Source of the DNA: Gammaproteobacteria bacterium
GTDB lineage: Bacteria; Pseudomonadota; Gammaproteobacteria; Pseudomonadales; Azotimanducaceae
Length of the DNA stretch: 64,000 nt
Reading direction: 5' to 3'
NCBI GenBank assembly: GCA_009837185.1
Contig: VXUA01000085.1
Location: 59,664 to 123,663 of the forward strand
A program made the translations under genes and the position numbers. The notes beneath the pieces are model-generated. The model ran no database searches. It was not told where the DNA came from and saw nothing but the letters and a program-made list of their open reading frames with translations. How positions within the stretch are numbered: the first letter of the stretch is position 1; every line of letters begins with the position of its first letter. Positions 18,301-26,147 of the stretch are shown in pieces.

Positions 18301-19058
18301 ACGACGGTAGACACGAACTGATCGTGGGTGCAGATGACTACGAAAAGACCGGTGGTGTGCTGCACACGTCTTACGATCAAATGGTCGAATCATCGGAACG
18401 ATTGGGCTATGGACCAAACCGCGCATATGTTCGTGCCGAACTGGGTTTATTTAGATTCAATAGCTTTAACATCATACTTGGGCACGAAGCCTTGGACGGG
18501 TTGGGTCAAACTGTTGCACAGGTAGGCGACCTTAACCAAGATGGAACTAACGATTACGCGATCGGTGCCCCAGCAATCGGACACGAAGGACAAAGCCCTG
18601 GTGTCGTCTATTTGGTACTTTCAGTAGAACAAACCCCGCTGGATTTAATCGATGGGAGACGAGACCGAATTGCTCGCATCAACAACTTAGCAGGCGATCA
18701 AGACGGCGACGGAATCAAGGATACCATAGACGATGACGACGATCAGGATGGTCGAATAGATTCGAGAGACCGATTCCCGCTTATTGCAACGGAATGGAGA
18801 GACCGGGATGGTGACCGATACGGGGACAATCTTGACGCGTTTCCGCACGACGCTACCGAGTGGTTTGATACTGACTTTGATGGGAATGGCGACAACTCCG
18901 ATCCAGACGCTGACGGGGATGGAATCGAAAATGAGGATGATGAATATCCGCTGGATACCGACAATGACGGGATCGACAATCGCTTTGATGACGACGACGA
19001 TAACGACGGCGTTCCTGACGACGAAGACAGTGAACCGCTCAATCCAAATGTATCCTAA
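15318..19058 (+). CDS. Large secreted metzincin protease with thrombospondin type-3 and FG-GAP repeats
   Basis: This 1246-residue protein has a signal peptide at about 1-36. A first calcium-type motif DSDEDGVSD lies near 171. The zinc site is HELGHILGLGH at 330-340, a complete metzincin signature, with Met-turn VMSYG about 40 residues later. Acidic DTDGDGxGDNxD repeats (about 425-578) are thrombospondin type-3-like calcium sites. Residues about 582-1121 carry at least six FG-GAP units (GDxDGDGxxE followed by GAxxY), an integrin-like propeller. A second acidic calcium block closes the protein (about 1128-1246). It is probably exported, calcium-stabilised and able to bind surfaces or polymers. 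GGAGG is 4 bases before the ATG. Confidence 0.88.
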   Translation: MNTRHTVLNMRSTISSFCALVLAFTFAFASPSIFANANRIYIECPCTFERTEDGRLKIEMAFRSFREQDTPRVRVDAFFYLNKNDIYGYHAGTVLIGETIPANGTAKKQTYYGTFSSSVDISPTFQKSGYLRFVLYRNWNRSGGYQDRVVAGEATPLSAPFSVDAIDYLTDSDEDGVSDLNELEQGSDPLDPNSKPENAEIDVLALYSPGFAAAHQGDPYTRIRHFMAVTNSILKNSDITARFRLVGMQPVEINDYYNFASINIFDYDKEGDRHGADMAVVYMGALDAPKYICGYTYLNGIGMKGYMPIQHDRLYTAYVITGCQNYVTAHELGHILGLGHSEFQNEVGSWRFARGHSVAQQFYTVMSYGTRGGFKSSVFSNPDVDSCIWHDCGVEIEDEFAAHATLAINTVQWQFEAIRESKLDSDGDGFVDDVDALPNDPNDWIDTDGDGLGDFADTDDDDDGIPDAYDAYPLDPTEILDSDLDGVGNNADAFPFDPTETADTDGDGVGDNADRFPLDPNETADTDGDGVGDNSDVFPDDPDEAYDTDDDGIGNNADTDDDGDGTLDEHDPFPLNPSKNDLRSYQLAGEVRHDRFGHAITAFGDINYDNHQEFAIGTPEYDYNEQKNSGAVYIFSSKDFKTLDSADGSVDQSISAKHWMQGTSSWKFVIDSEDSKLGSTVAVADVDGDGNKELVIAATSALNDDGLSFGAVYILHTEDFQVLDQADSKEDRLIDVEQYGAGAKSIKLSNTTAESNLGVSLSVADLDGNGKDDLLIGADRYADDGGVAYVILDSMLRTDDEQSSTRNAKINVDTSISPTGLWRIDGDPGDRLGSSLSINGDFDGDGTNEITIGARHYGNSDLGAVFITPFKKLQEIDRADGVEDGVLDYLNFSIVRDTYTIEADHPAIESGIDVQANGDMDGDGKDELLVEVESLGVLYVISGQDLAGADLADSLIDHRVLLDLAREQPSSYMIRGLRHSSEYSANFTADVDFDNDGRHELIVGADDYEKTGGVLHTSYDQMVESSERLGYGPNRAYVRAELGLFRFNSFNIILGHEALDGLGQTVAQVGDLNQDGTNDYAIGAPAIGHEGQSPGVVYLVLSVEQTPLDLIDGRRDRIARINNLAGDQDGDGIKDTIDDDDDQDGRIDSRDRFPLIATEWRDRDGDRYGDNLDAFPHDATEWFDTDFDGNGDNSDPDADGDGIENEDDEYPLDTDNDGIDNRFDDDDDNDGVPDDEDSEPLNPNVS

Positions 19059-19121
19059 TGAATGAGAGTAGTCGGCACCATCGAGCGTGATTAACCCCTA
19101 GTTCGACTACAACCTCACCTT

Positions 19122-19150
19122 CGATTCAAACGGATTTACGGACTTATAAT
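19122..19150 (+). promoter_or_regulatory. Possible promoter for the SO_0444-type permease
   Basis: TATAAT at 19145-19150 is a perfect -10 box, 48 bp before the ATG at 19199. The -35 region (about 19122) is poor. Confidence 0.3.
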
Positions 19151-19198
19151 TTGTTGCCCTCGAATTAGAACCGGTATTGCACGGCACTGACGTATTAG

Positions 19199-20458
19199 AT
19201 GGAAAAAATTGAACAGTTTGGAAAACTCTTGCTTGAGTTACCTCCATGGCTGTTGCTAGGTCTATTGCTAGCTGGTGTCATTCACGTTTTTATATCTCGC
19301 CACGCAGTCCTGCGTTGGTTAAGAAAGGACAACTTAGCTTCGGTTTCATCCAGCGCAGCACTTGGAATTCCGTTGCCTCTCTGCAGCTGTTCAGTGGTGC
19401 CTGTAGTAGCAGAGATGCGCCATAAAGGCGCGTCTCGTCCTGCATGCATGTCTTTTCTCATTACCACTCCCGAGACTGGAGTCGACTCCATTCTCATCAC
19501 TAACGCTTTGTTTGGTTGGGTCGCGGCAATCGTGCGACCTCTGGTGTCGTTCGTTACCGCGGTGGTCGCTGGACTTTCCGCCATCGGCTTGTTGAAAAAA
19601 ACGCCAAATGAACAACCGGTAGCTGACACCACATCCGCTTGCAGTAAAGAGGACGATTGTTGTGAGGAAGAATCGCACGATTATCTCGTACCAAAGGAAC
19701 AAGATTGCCATATTTCTTTAAGGCAACTCAAGAGTGCGACCGTAAATACCTTCGCACGATTTAAAGCGAGATTGGTGGGTTGGTTGGGACCAAAGACTGT
19801 AATGACCGAGCCAAGCAGTATGCCGCATGAGCCTCGTGAGAAAGTACTCACGCTTGGGCGAATTGCCAAGCATGTGTTCCGTTACGGTTTTGTCGATATT
19901 GCTGATGACATATTGACGGCAATGTTGATTGGGATCTTCCTAGGTGCGCTCATTACCTTTGCTGTGCCTGAAGGGATTATGGACTCCGGTTATGCTGTTT
20001 GGCTACAGTATCCCGCGATGCTCCTAATGGGGGTGCCTTTATATATATGCGCGAGCGCGAGCACGCCCATCGCGGCTGCTTGGGTCCTAAAGGGTGTGAG
20101 CCCCGGTGCGGCTCTGATCTTTCTCATGACTGGTCCTGCCACCAACACGACAACGATCGCGATGATCCTCAAACAATTTGGTGCGCGTTTTGCTGCTATT
20201 TACGTCTCCTCTGTTGTTGTAGTCACCACCCTGTTCGGAATAGCTTTAGACGTGCTCATTTTCATGACTGGCTTTGAGATTTTTGCGGTTGCTGGTCATG
20301 AACACGAAGACATAAATATTGTTACTTGGGCTTGCGTAGCTCTTTTCGTTTTGTTGTTGATTTGGAGGTCTCTGGACGGAGCGCTCGTTCGTGGTTGGAA
20401 CGAAATGTTCTCGAATTTCCGACCAGCATTCAGTGGCATGCGACGGGCGCGCCAGTAA
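19199..20458 (+). CDS. SO_0444 / YraQ-family permease, probable Cu/Zn efflux
   Basis: This 419-residue polytopic membrane protein is predicted to export soft metal ions. The first half has GIPLPLCSCSVVPVVAEMRHKG (about 54-75) followed by SFLITTPETGVDS, the hallmark of the SO_0444 group in the permease family DUF318. The second half repeats the pattern in weaker form (CASASTPIAAAWVLKGVSPGAA and MTGPATNT). A central cytoplasmic loop (about 145-165) holds clustered Cys, His and acidic residues (CSKEDDCCEEESHD), probably a metal-binding site. The ArsP-like arsenic permeases are relatives, so the substrate is inferred. Confidence 0.82.
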   Translation: MEKIEQFGKLLLELPPWLLLGLLLAGVIHVFISRHAVLRWLRKDNLASVSSSAALGIPLPLCSCSVVPVVAEMRHKGASRPACMSFLITTPETGVDSILITNALFGWVAAIVRPLVSFVTAVVAGLSAIGLLKKTPNEQPVADTTSACSKEDDCCEEESHDYLVPKEQDCHISLRQLKSATVNTFARFKARLVGWLGPKTVMTEPSSMPHEPREKVLTLGRIAKHVFRYGFVDIADDILTAMLIGIFLGALITFAVPEGIMDSGYAVWLQYPAMLLMGVPLYICASASTPIAAAWVLKGVSPGAALIFLMTGPATNTTTIAMILKQFGARFAAIYVSSVVVVTTLFGIALDVLIFMTGFEIFAVAGHEHEDINIVTWACVALFVLLLIWRSLDGALVRGWNEMFSNFRPAFSGMRRARQ

Positions 20459-20524
20459 TTCGCAAGTCGTGCGAGCACAAACTCGCGTGTTCATTCATAC
20501 GAACCTAACCGACAGACTCTGCTA

Positions 20525-21205
20525 ATGGCTCCCAATCCGCATGATGTCAACGCTCTCGATGCACTACAAGATCGATTGGGACATACGTTTTCGAACACAG
20601 AATATCTCAAATTAGCATTGACTCACTCGAGTTATTCCGCTACAAACAATGCAAGGTTGGAGTTTCTTGGCGACTCGGTGTTACGTCTGATATTGTCTGA
20701 TGAACTATACCATACTCTCCCATCTGCCGATCCTGGCACACTTACTCTACAACGTATCGAATGCGAGAATAATGCGTATCTAGCGGAGATTGCGCGAACT
20801 CTTGGTCTAGACGAATGCATGCTGTTGGGCAAAGGCGCAAGACGAGATGGGGGCGGGCATTCAAGTTCCAGCCTCGCTGGAGCAATGGAAGCACTGTTAG
20901 CCGCAGTCTATCTCGATAGTTCCTTAGCGACGGTACGCGAGGTAGTGTTTGCCCACATCGTACCGCATCTCCCAATCCATAAGCATCCAAAAACCCTGTT
21001 GCAAGAGCGTTTGATGCAACAACTGGGTGAGCTCCCAAGCTACGAAGTCATGAGTTCCGATACCAATTCGCACGAAGCCGAACCGCAAGTCAATGTGCAA
21101 TGCGTGGTCAATGCTCTGGAACTAACAACCGAGGGCAGCGGCTCGACGCGAAAAGAAGCCGAGACTGCAGCGGCAATCGAAATGCTCAGGTTGGTACCCG
21201 TATGA
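20525..21205 (+). CDS. rnc: Ribonuclease III, catalytic acidic residues partly replaced
   Basis: This 226-residue protein has an RNase III domain (about 10-150) with signature ARLEFLGDSVL (43-53) and a C-terminal double-stranded RNA-binding domain (about 155-225, ending GSTRKEAETAAAIEML). RNase III processes rRNA precursors and structured mRNAs. A gap-free alignment to the E. coli enzyme keeps E46 (E41), D50 (D45) and E122 (E117). It shows A43 for E38, P70 for E65, A105 for E100 and G119 for D114. D114 is one of the four metal ligands, so activity may be reduced or altered. The stop overlaps the era start (ATGA). No clear ribosome binding site precedes the ATG. Confidence 0.9.
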   Translation: MAPNPHDVNALDALQDRLGHTFSNTEYLKLALTHSSYSATNNARLEFLGDSVLRLILSDELYHTLPSADPGTLTLQRIECENNAYLAEIARTLGLDECMLLGKGARRDGGGHSSSSLAGAMEALLAAVYLDSSLATVREVVFAHIVPHLPIHKHPKTLLQERLMQQLGELPSYEVMSSDTNSHEAEPQVNVQCVVNALELTTEGSGSTRKEAETAAAIEMLRLVPV

Positions 21206-22107
21206 ACGAGACTGCTGACCGAACCGGTTATGTTGCGATAGTGGGTCGCCCAAATGTGGGCAAATCGACGCTATTAAATCACATTCTGGGTACTAAACTC
21301 AGCATTACCTCGCGCAAACCACAGACGACTCGCCAACGGATATTAGGCATTCACACGATAGACAATACGCAGATGATTTTTGTCGATACCCCTGGTATGC
21401 ATGAGCTTCATAAAGGGGCCGACAACGAGATGAATCGATACATGAATCAGCAAGCGATCGGAATACTTCAGGAAGTGGACCTTTGTTTGCATGTGATCGA
21501 CGCAGTCGGATGGTGTGAAGCTGACCAACGCGTGGTTCGACACCTTGAAGCTGCGGAAGTAGAAAGAGTGTTCTGCGTGCTCAACAAAGTGGACCAAGTA
21601 CATCCGAAGTCCGAAATCATTCCAGTTCTTGAAGAGGCCAGCAAGCAATTCAGCTACCAGGAGATCATTCCGATTTCCGCATTGAAGAACCGCGGCTTGG
21701 ACATCATCGTCGACCAACTTACCAAGTGGTTACCCGCGCAACCAAAAATGTTTCCCGACGATGAAATCACCGATCGTTCCCTGCGATTTTTAGTCGGTGA
21801 AATGTTGCGGGAAAAAGTTGTTAGACAACTGGGCGATGAACTACCTTACCGGACCGCAGTCGTAGTGGAAAACTACACCGACGAAGAACACATCACGCAC
21901 ATCGATGCAGTAATCTACGTTGAAAAATCTAGTCAAAAGGGGATTGTGATCGGGAAGGGTGGCCAACGATTAAAGTCCATCGGTAGCGCGGCGCGCAAGT
22001 CCATCGAACTGCTGCTTGAACGTAAAGTTTTTTTGAATTTGCTTGTAAAAACGCGACCGGGGTGGACCGATGAGAGGGTACAACTGGTAGCACTTGGGTA
22101 TCAATGA
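21202..22107 (+). CDS. era: GTPase Era
   Basis: This 301-residue protein is the same length as E. coli Era. It has G1 GRPNVGKST, G2 TTRQRILGI, G3 DTPGMHE, G4 NKVDQV, and a C-terminal KH domain with GIVIGKGGQRLKSIG. Era binds the 3' end of 16S rRNA and helps mature the 30S subunit. I chose ATG 21202, which overlaps the rnc stop in ATGA. The frame is open further upstream, but those residues are not Era-like. It ends in an ATGA overlap with recO. The rnc-era-recO coupling is the usual gammaproteobacterial order. Confidence 0.96.
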   Translation: MNETADRTGYVAIVGRPNVGKSTLLNHILGTKLSITSRKPQTTRQRILGIHTIDNTQMIFVDTPGMHELHKGADNEMNRYMNQQAIGILQEVDLCLHVIDAVGWCEADQRVVRHLEAAEVERVFCVLNKVDQVHPKSEIIPVLEEASKQFSYQEIIPISALKNRGLDIIVDQLTKWLPAQPKMFPDDEITDRSLRFLVGEMLREKVVRQLGDELPYRTAVVVENYTDEEHITHIDAVIYVEKSSQKGIVIGKGGQRLKSIGSAARKSIELLLERKVFLNLLVKTRPGWTDERVQLVALGYQ

Positions 22108-22793
22108 TCGCGTCCGGGACCAAAGATCGAGGCGTCCTGCTACATCGACGACCATATTCGGACTCACGTACGATTGTGGAATTGTTGACAGCGAGTCATG
22201 GTCGCGTTAGCGGAGTATTGCGTCAGAGTGCTGCGGCCGCAGCCCGCGCAGAACTCTTTGTCAACTACGAACTTTCTTGGCGCGGTCGGAACGAACTCGT
22301 TAATGTATCGCATTGTGAGCCTGTTAGCACTTACCGACTGTCAGGTCGAAGACTGTTTTCTGGGATGTATTTAAATGAACTCGTTATGCGAACTACTCGG
22401 TCTAAGCAACTTGTAGCTGGACTCTACGAGCGATATCTCAGCACTCTCGACGCATTACAGCACAACGAAGACTTAGAGCCACCTTTACGGGTTTTTGAAC
22501 GTGGACTGCTAGAATCTTTGGGCTTGGCCGTCCAATTTGACCGGGAAATGCCACAAGGCGATCCTATTGATCCTCAAGAATCTTACCGATTCCTCCCCCA
22601 ACAAGGCTTTCAACGTATGCCTAACGACGAGAGCGGTGGAATGAAGGGATCTTCGTTGTTAGCCGTCGCAAAAGACGATTACTCGTCCCCGGCCTCCCGG
22701 CAAGCAGCAAAGTTTGTACTGCGTACTGCGTTACAGGACTTTATCGGCGAGCAACCTATAGTATCGCGCGCCTTGTTTCAGAGTATTGTGTAG
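22104..22793 (+). CDS. recO: DNA repair protein RecO
   Basis: This 229-residue protein has an N-terminal OB-fold (about 8-80, GVLLHRRPYSDSRTIVELLTASHGRVSGVLR pattern) and a C-terminal helical domain with FERGLLESLGLAVQF (about 133-147). RecO anneals SSB-coated single strands and, with RecR, loads RecA at gaps. The zinc cysteines found in some RecO proteins are absent, as in E. coli. The start overlaps the era stop by 4 bp. In some relatives pdxJ and acpS follow recO; here relA follows after 16 bp. Confidence 0.9.
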   Translation: MIASGTKDRGVLLHRRPYSDSRTIVELLTASHGRVSGVLRQSAAAAARAELFVNYELSWRGRNELVNVSHCEPVSTYRLSGRRLFSGMYLNELVMRTTRSKQLVAGLYERYLSTLDALQHNEDLEPPLRVFERGLLESLGLAVQFDREMPQGDPIDPQESYRFLPQQGFQRMPNDESGGMKGSSLLAVAKDDYSSPASRQAAKFVLRTALQDFIGEQPIVSRALFQSIV

Positions 22794-22809
22794 CACGAGA
22801 TGATTTCTT

Positions 22810-24789
22810 ATGTTTAGTCCTCTCCGTAAGCGAGGTACCACACCCAAGCGAATTTTTGACTCGGAAGAACTCAAGAAACTTCAAACACAAGATTGGGTAT
22901 CCGCGCTCGTCCGTCGCGACACACGCGCCAGGACTACAACACTAGAAGTGGAAAAACAGGTTACCAAGTCGCCCGACAAAGAAAAAGCGTCGTACCTTGC
23001 AAATCTTTTACTACAACTGAACGTTGATACTCCGGTCGTACTAGCAGGAGCACTGTTTTACGCTGATCGCGGGTCCGAAGAAGAACTAGCCAAGTTTGAG
23101 GAAGCAAGTGTGCTGAAGCTCGTCACTGCGTTAGATCGCATGGCTCAGGCAGACGACGTGGCAGAGACCAGTGCGCCTTTTCTCGATCGACAATCTCGTG
23201 ATCATCGAAAGAACGTTCGACACATGTTGATCGCGCTGATTGACGATCCGCGAGTCGCGGTCTTAAAGCTTTCCGAACGGTTAGTCGCGATGGAGTTCGC
23301 GAAGCAACAAGAGGAACGATACAGAAAGAAAATCGCGAAGGAAGTGATGGGGTTTTACTGTCCGCTAGCCAGTCGGCTTGGTGTGTGGCAGTTAAAGTGG
23401 ATGCTTGAAGACTTGGCGTTCTCCTATCTACATCCCGACGACTACCGAGAAATCGTAGCTGGTTTTAAAGATCGCCGCGTGGAACGTGAAAAACAAGTCG
23501 AAGCAGTGTGTGAAGATTTGCAGTGGCGATTAAACCGTCAAGGACTGAAAACGGAAGTCTCTGGACGGGCAAAAAACGTCTATGGAATCTGGCGAAAAAT
23601 GAGTGAGAAGAAGATCTCATTCGACACCGTCTATGATGCTGAAGCAGTTAGAGTCGTTGTTAACGAAGTGTCAGAGTGTTATTCCGTTCTCGGGGTGGTG
23701 CACACTTCCTGGCCTGCGATTTCCGAGGCGTTTGACGACTACATCGCGAACCCCAAAGCAAATGGCTATCGTTCATTGCACACTGCCGTCGTGGGTCCGC
23801 GAGGACGTAATCTCGAAGTCCAAATTCGCACACACAAGATGCACGAAGAAGCTGAGTTCGGCGTCTGTGCACACTGGGCTTACAAAGAAGAAGATGAAGC
23901 ATTCAAAATGGGTAAGATCGACTGGATGCGAGAAGTCCTGCACTGGCAGGATGAAATGTATTCCGAAAATTTATTTATCGACGTTACCCGACGTTTGGAA
24001 GCGCCGGAACGAATCTATATCTCGACACCTAAAGGACATGTAATTGATCTGCCTGCTGGGTCAACGGCGGTGGACTTTGCCTACCGCATTCACACCGATA
24101 TCGGCAATCATTGCTGTGGGGTAAAAGTCAATGGTCACCAAAAGCCGCTGAATCAGCCTTTAGAGACTGGACAAGTCGTGGAGGTTCTTACTTCACCGCG
24201 CGCGACTCCACAACGTCAGTGGTTGGATGAAGAATTAGGATATGTTCGAACGTCGCGCGTTCGTAAAAGCATACAAAATTATTTCCGTGAAGAGCTAGCA
24301 GACACAAACGCTCGAGAAGGGAAGGCTTGGTTGGAAGAAGAGTGCCAACGCATGAAGATCGAAGTCGATATGGATTCACTCGCCCACGCGTTCAACTACT
24401 CGAATGTAGAAGAAATGTATATCGCGGTCGCCGTCGGTGATCAACCTGTGCGCGAGTTGCTCCCGATGCGATTGGCTACTCCAGCAGAAGTTGATACAGA
24501 GGTTGTACAGCCCGAGCCCGACAAACCAGAGAGGATCGTAGAAGAACTTGCGGTCTACGCAACTGACCGACCACAATTATTACTGGACGTAACCTTTGCC
24601 TTAGCCGCCATGTCAATTAATGTTGTCGGTGCTCACATTCACGCCCCAGTGCCCGGTGAACCGGCTTTGTTGCGCTTAAAGGTGGAAGTCGACGGATTAG
24701 AGAGTATGCGCAACGTAATCAATCGATTGCGTGCAGTGCCCGACGTCGTAGACGTGAAACGCCACGATGAAGAAACTCCGTCGGAATAA
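22810..24789 (+). CDS. relA: GTP pyrophosphokinase RelA
   Basis: This 659-residue alarmone synthase makes (p)ppGpp on stalled ribosomes. Order: a degenerate HD region (about 30-190) lacking the HDxxED hydrolase residues; a synthetase domain (about 240-360) with YDAEAVRVV, FDDYIANPKANGYRSLHT and LEVQIRTHKMHEEAE; a TGS domain (about 395-460, STPKGHVIDLPAGSTAVDFAY); a helical region; and a C-terminal ACT-like domain (about 575-650). Loss of the HD site and the EFDD-type synthetase motif mark a RelA rather than SpoT. It is shorter than the 744-residue E. coli protein, mostly between the TGS and ACT domains. It sits directly behind recO, an arrangement not seen in E. coli. Confidence 0.94.
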   Translation: MFSPLRKRGTTPKRIFDSEELKKLQTQDWVSALVRRDTRARTTTLEVEKQVTKSPDKEKASYLANLLLQLNVDTPVVLAGALFYADRGSEEELAKFEEASVLKLVTALDRMAQADDVAETSAPFLDRQSRDHRKNVRHMLIALIDDPRVAVLKLSERLVAMEFAKQQEERYRKKIAKEVMGFYCPLASRLGVWQLKWMLEDLAFSYLHPDDYREIVAGFKDRRVEREKQVEAVCEDLQWRLNRQGLKTEVSGRAKNVYGIWRKMSEKKISFDTVYDAEAVRVVVNEVSECYSVLGVVHTSWPAISEAFDDYIANPKANGYRSLHTAVVGPRGRNLEVQIRTHKMHEEAEFGVCAHWAYKEEDEAFKMGKIDWMREVLHWQDEMYSENLFIDVTRRLEAPERIYISTPKGHVIDLPAGSTAVDFAYRIHTDIGNHCCGVKVNGHQKPLNQPLETGQVVEVLTSPRATPQRQWLDEELGYVRTSRVRKSIQNYFREELADTNAREGKAWLEEECQRMKIEVDMDSLAHAFNYSNVEEMYIAVAVGDQPVRELLPMRLATPAEVDTEVVQPEPDKPERIVEELAVYATDRPQLLLDVTFALAAMSINVVGAHIHAPVPGEPALLRLKVEVDGLESMRNVINRLRAVPDVVDVKRHDEETPSE

Positions 24790-24801
24790 GGCCGCGCGAG
24801 T

Positions 24802-25446
24802 TTGAGAATCATATTCTTAGGACCACCTGGAGCCGGTAAGGGCACCCAGGCGCAATTCATTTGTCAGGACCGCAATATACCACAAATTTCTACTGGAGAC
24901 ATGTTGCGCAATGCGATCGCCGAAGGCACGAAACTAGGATTAGAAGCCCAAAAGATAATGGAACGGGGTGAACTCGTTTCCGATGATGTGATTCTTGGAC
25001 TTGTACGAGATCGACTACGCCAACCAGATTGTGAAAACGGTTGTTTGTTCGATGGATTTCCGCGCACGGTAGCGCAAGCCGACGGACTGAACGACGCGAA
25101 CATTGCTGTGGATGTTGTCTTTGAACTTCAGCTATCTGATGAACTCATTGTTCGTCGAATTTCAGGTCGGCGAGTGCACGAAGAAAGTGGTCGAATCTAC
25201 CACATTGAGTTCAATCCACCCAAAGTCGACCATCTTGATGATGTGACTTGGCAGCCACTAGTGCAACGTCATGACGACAGTGAAGCAGTGGTGCGAGCAC
25301 GCGTAGAAGTGTATCGGGAGCAAACCGCCCCGCTCGTTGACTATTACAAGAACAGTGGTGTTCGATATTTTGAAATTGACGGGGACGCTACGGTAGACGA
25401 AATTCGAAACAATATTCGGGAACGACTTATCGCTGCTGAAGTCTAG
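24802..25446 (+). CDS. adk: Adenylate kinase
   Basis: This 214-residue protein, the length of the E. coli enzyme, interconverts AMP, ADP and ATP. P-loop GPPGAGKGTQA is at 7-17, the AMP site includes STGDMLRNA (about 30-38), the FDGFPRT motif is at about 84-90, and the long LID domain (about 122-160, GRRVHEESGRIYH) lacks zinc cysteines. The start is TTG at 24802; no ATG is possible without losing the P-loop region. The gene is 12 bp after relA. It is followed by hairpin sequences and a terminator at 25531-25553. Confidence 0.96.
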   Translation: MRIIFLGPPGAGKGTQAQFICQDRNIPQISTGDMLRNAIAEGTKLGLEAQKIMERGELVSDDVILGLVRDRLRQPDCENGCLFDGFPRTVAQADGLNDANIAVDVVFELQLSDELIVRRISGRRVHEESGRIYHIEFNPPKVDHLDDVTWQPLVQRHDDSEAVVRARVEVYREQTAPLVDYYKNSGVRYFEIDGDATVDEIRNNIRERLIAAEV

Positions 25447-25501
25447 TGTCGTCCTAGTACGTTCTTATCACTGCTATTTCAAGGTCATCGATAGGGAATC
25501 A

Positions 25502-25519
25502 CATACCAAAGCTGGTATG
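25502..25519. repeat. Hairpin after adk
   Basis: CATACCA (25502-25508), loop AAGC, TGGTATG (25513-25519), a perfect 7-bp stem. There is no T tract. It sits just before the shared terminator and may protect the 3' end of the adk mRNA. Confidence 0.4.
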
Positions 25520-25524
25520 AGGGA

Positions 25525-25553
25525 TAGAAAAAAGCCCCGTCAAACGGGGCTTT
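25525..25553. terminator. Bidirectional Rho-independent terminator between adk and hicA
   Basis: A 10-bp perfect stem (AAAGCCCCGT 25531-25540; ACGGGGCTTT 25544-25553) with loop CAA. Leftward reading gives a run of six T, so it is strong for the hicBA operon ending at 25558. Rightward reading it gives three T and can end the adk transcript. Confidence 0.88.
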
Positions 25554-25557
25554 AGTG

Positions 25558-25743
25558 TCATATTTTTGACAATCCCGCAGTCTTTAATATCGCATTTGCG
25601 GTATGTCTACTCTTAATTTTGTATGGTACGGGTACTTCCTTGCCATCTTTGCCCCATATCTCGTGACTGTCCCTTGGCTGTCGTATTAATTTCCAGCCTA
25701 CAGCTTTAATCCTTTTCTTGACTTCACGCGAATAATCGGACAT
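25558..25743 (-). CDS. hicA: HicA-type mRNA interferase toxin
   Basis: This 61-residue protein matches small HicA toxins with a double-stranded-RNA-binding-like fold. A first helix (SREVKKRIKAVGW) is followed by a strand KLIRQPRDSHEIW, in which His27 of the DSH motif takes the place of the catalytic GSH histidine. The end is IKSRHTANAILKTAGL, the usual C-terminal helix. HicA cleaves mRNAs and arrests growth when HicB is lost. The start is 4 bp after the hicB stop. Gene order is hicB-hicA, reversed from the E. coli K-12 order. A strong terminator follows 4 bp past its stop. Confidence 0.85.
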   Translation of the reverse strand: MSDYSREVKKRIKAVGWKLIRQPRDSHEIWGKDGKEVPVPYKIKSRHTANAILKTAGLSKI

Positions 25744-25747
25744 TAAG

Positions 25748-26044
25748 TCACATCACTGCAACTTCTCTGCCGTGTTCATACAAGACTTTTGGTCTGTTTG
25801 AATAATGGGTATTAGTGTTTTGACTTTCAACTTTAACGTGTATTTCAACGTCTTCTAAGTCTTGCTCTTTGAGACTGTGATTGCTCATAAGAATTTGAGG
25901 AGCAATGGTAGCAATACACTCTTTCATTTCCTCTAAAGTATCAGTCTCGAAGACTAGACCATCAATGTCTGATTCCCAAAGACACCACCTACCGCTATCA
26001 TGTTTGACAGTGGCATGAAAAACCATCCTAGATGGATCTGCCAT
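25748..26044 (-). CDS. hicB: HicB-like antitoxin (DUF1902 type)
   Basis: This 98-residue protein begins with a strand pattern MVFHATVKHDSGRWCLWESDIDGLVFETDTLEEMKECI (residues 7-44; shown only for its spacing of W, D-I-x-G-L and T-L-E-E), which is the HicB/DUF1902 core. It then continues with a helix (about 40-55) and a polar C-terminal tail (60-98). It should neutralise the adjacent HicA. There is no clear DNA-binding domain in the tail. It is the first gene of a two-gene operon. Its upstream element at 26075-26102 is shared with the orphan hicB at 200-493. Confidence 0.78.
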   Translation of the reverse strand: MADPSRMVFHATVKHDSGRWCLWESDIDGLVFETDTLEEMKECIATIAPQILMSNHSLKEQDLEDVEIHVKVESQNTNTHYSNRPKVLYEHGREVAVM

Positions 26045-26074
26045 AATATTTCTCTAGTTGATTGGTTGTTGTCG

Positions 26075-26102
26075 TTAGTCAGGCAGAGAACGGGAAAGTT
26101 CC
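26075..26102 (-). promoter_or_regulatory. Composite promoter/operator element upstream of hicBA (copy 2)
   Basis: In the gene direction: GGAACTTTCCCG, 8 bases, CTGACTAA, then 30 bp to the ATG at 26044. All fixed bases, the inner gap and the distance to the start are the same as in copy 1 (524-551). The flanking sequence is not similar. GGAACTT-N16-ACTAA fits a sigma-E-like promoter. Confidence 0.65.
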
Positions 26103-26147
26103 AATCACTACCTAACTATATTGTATATATAAATCAGAATCGGAATT

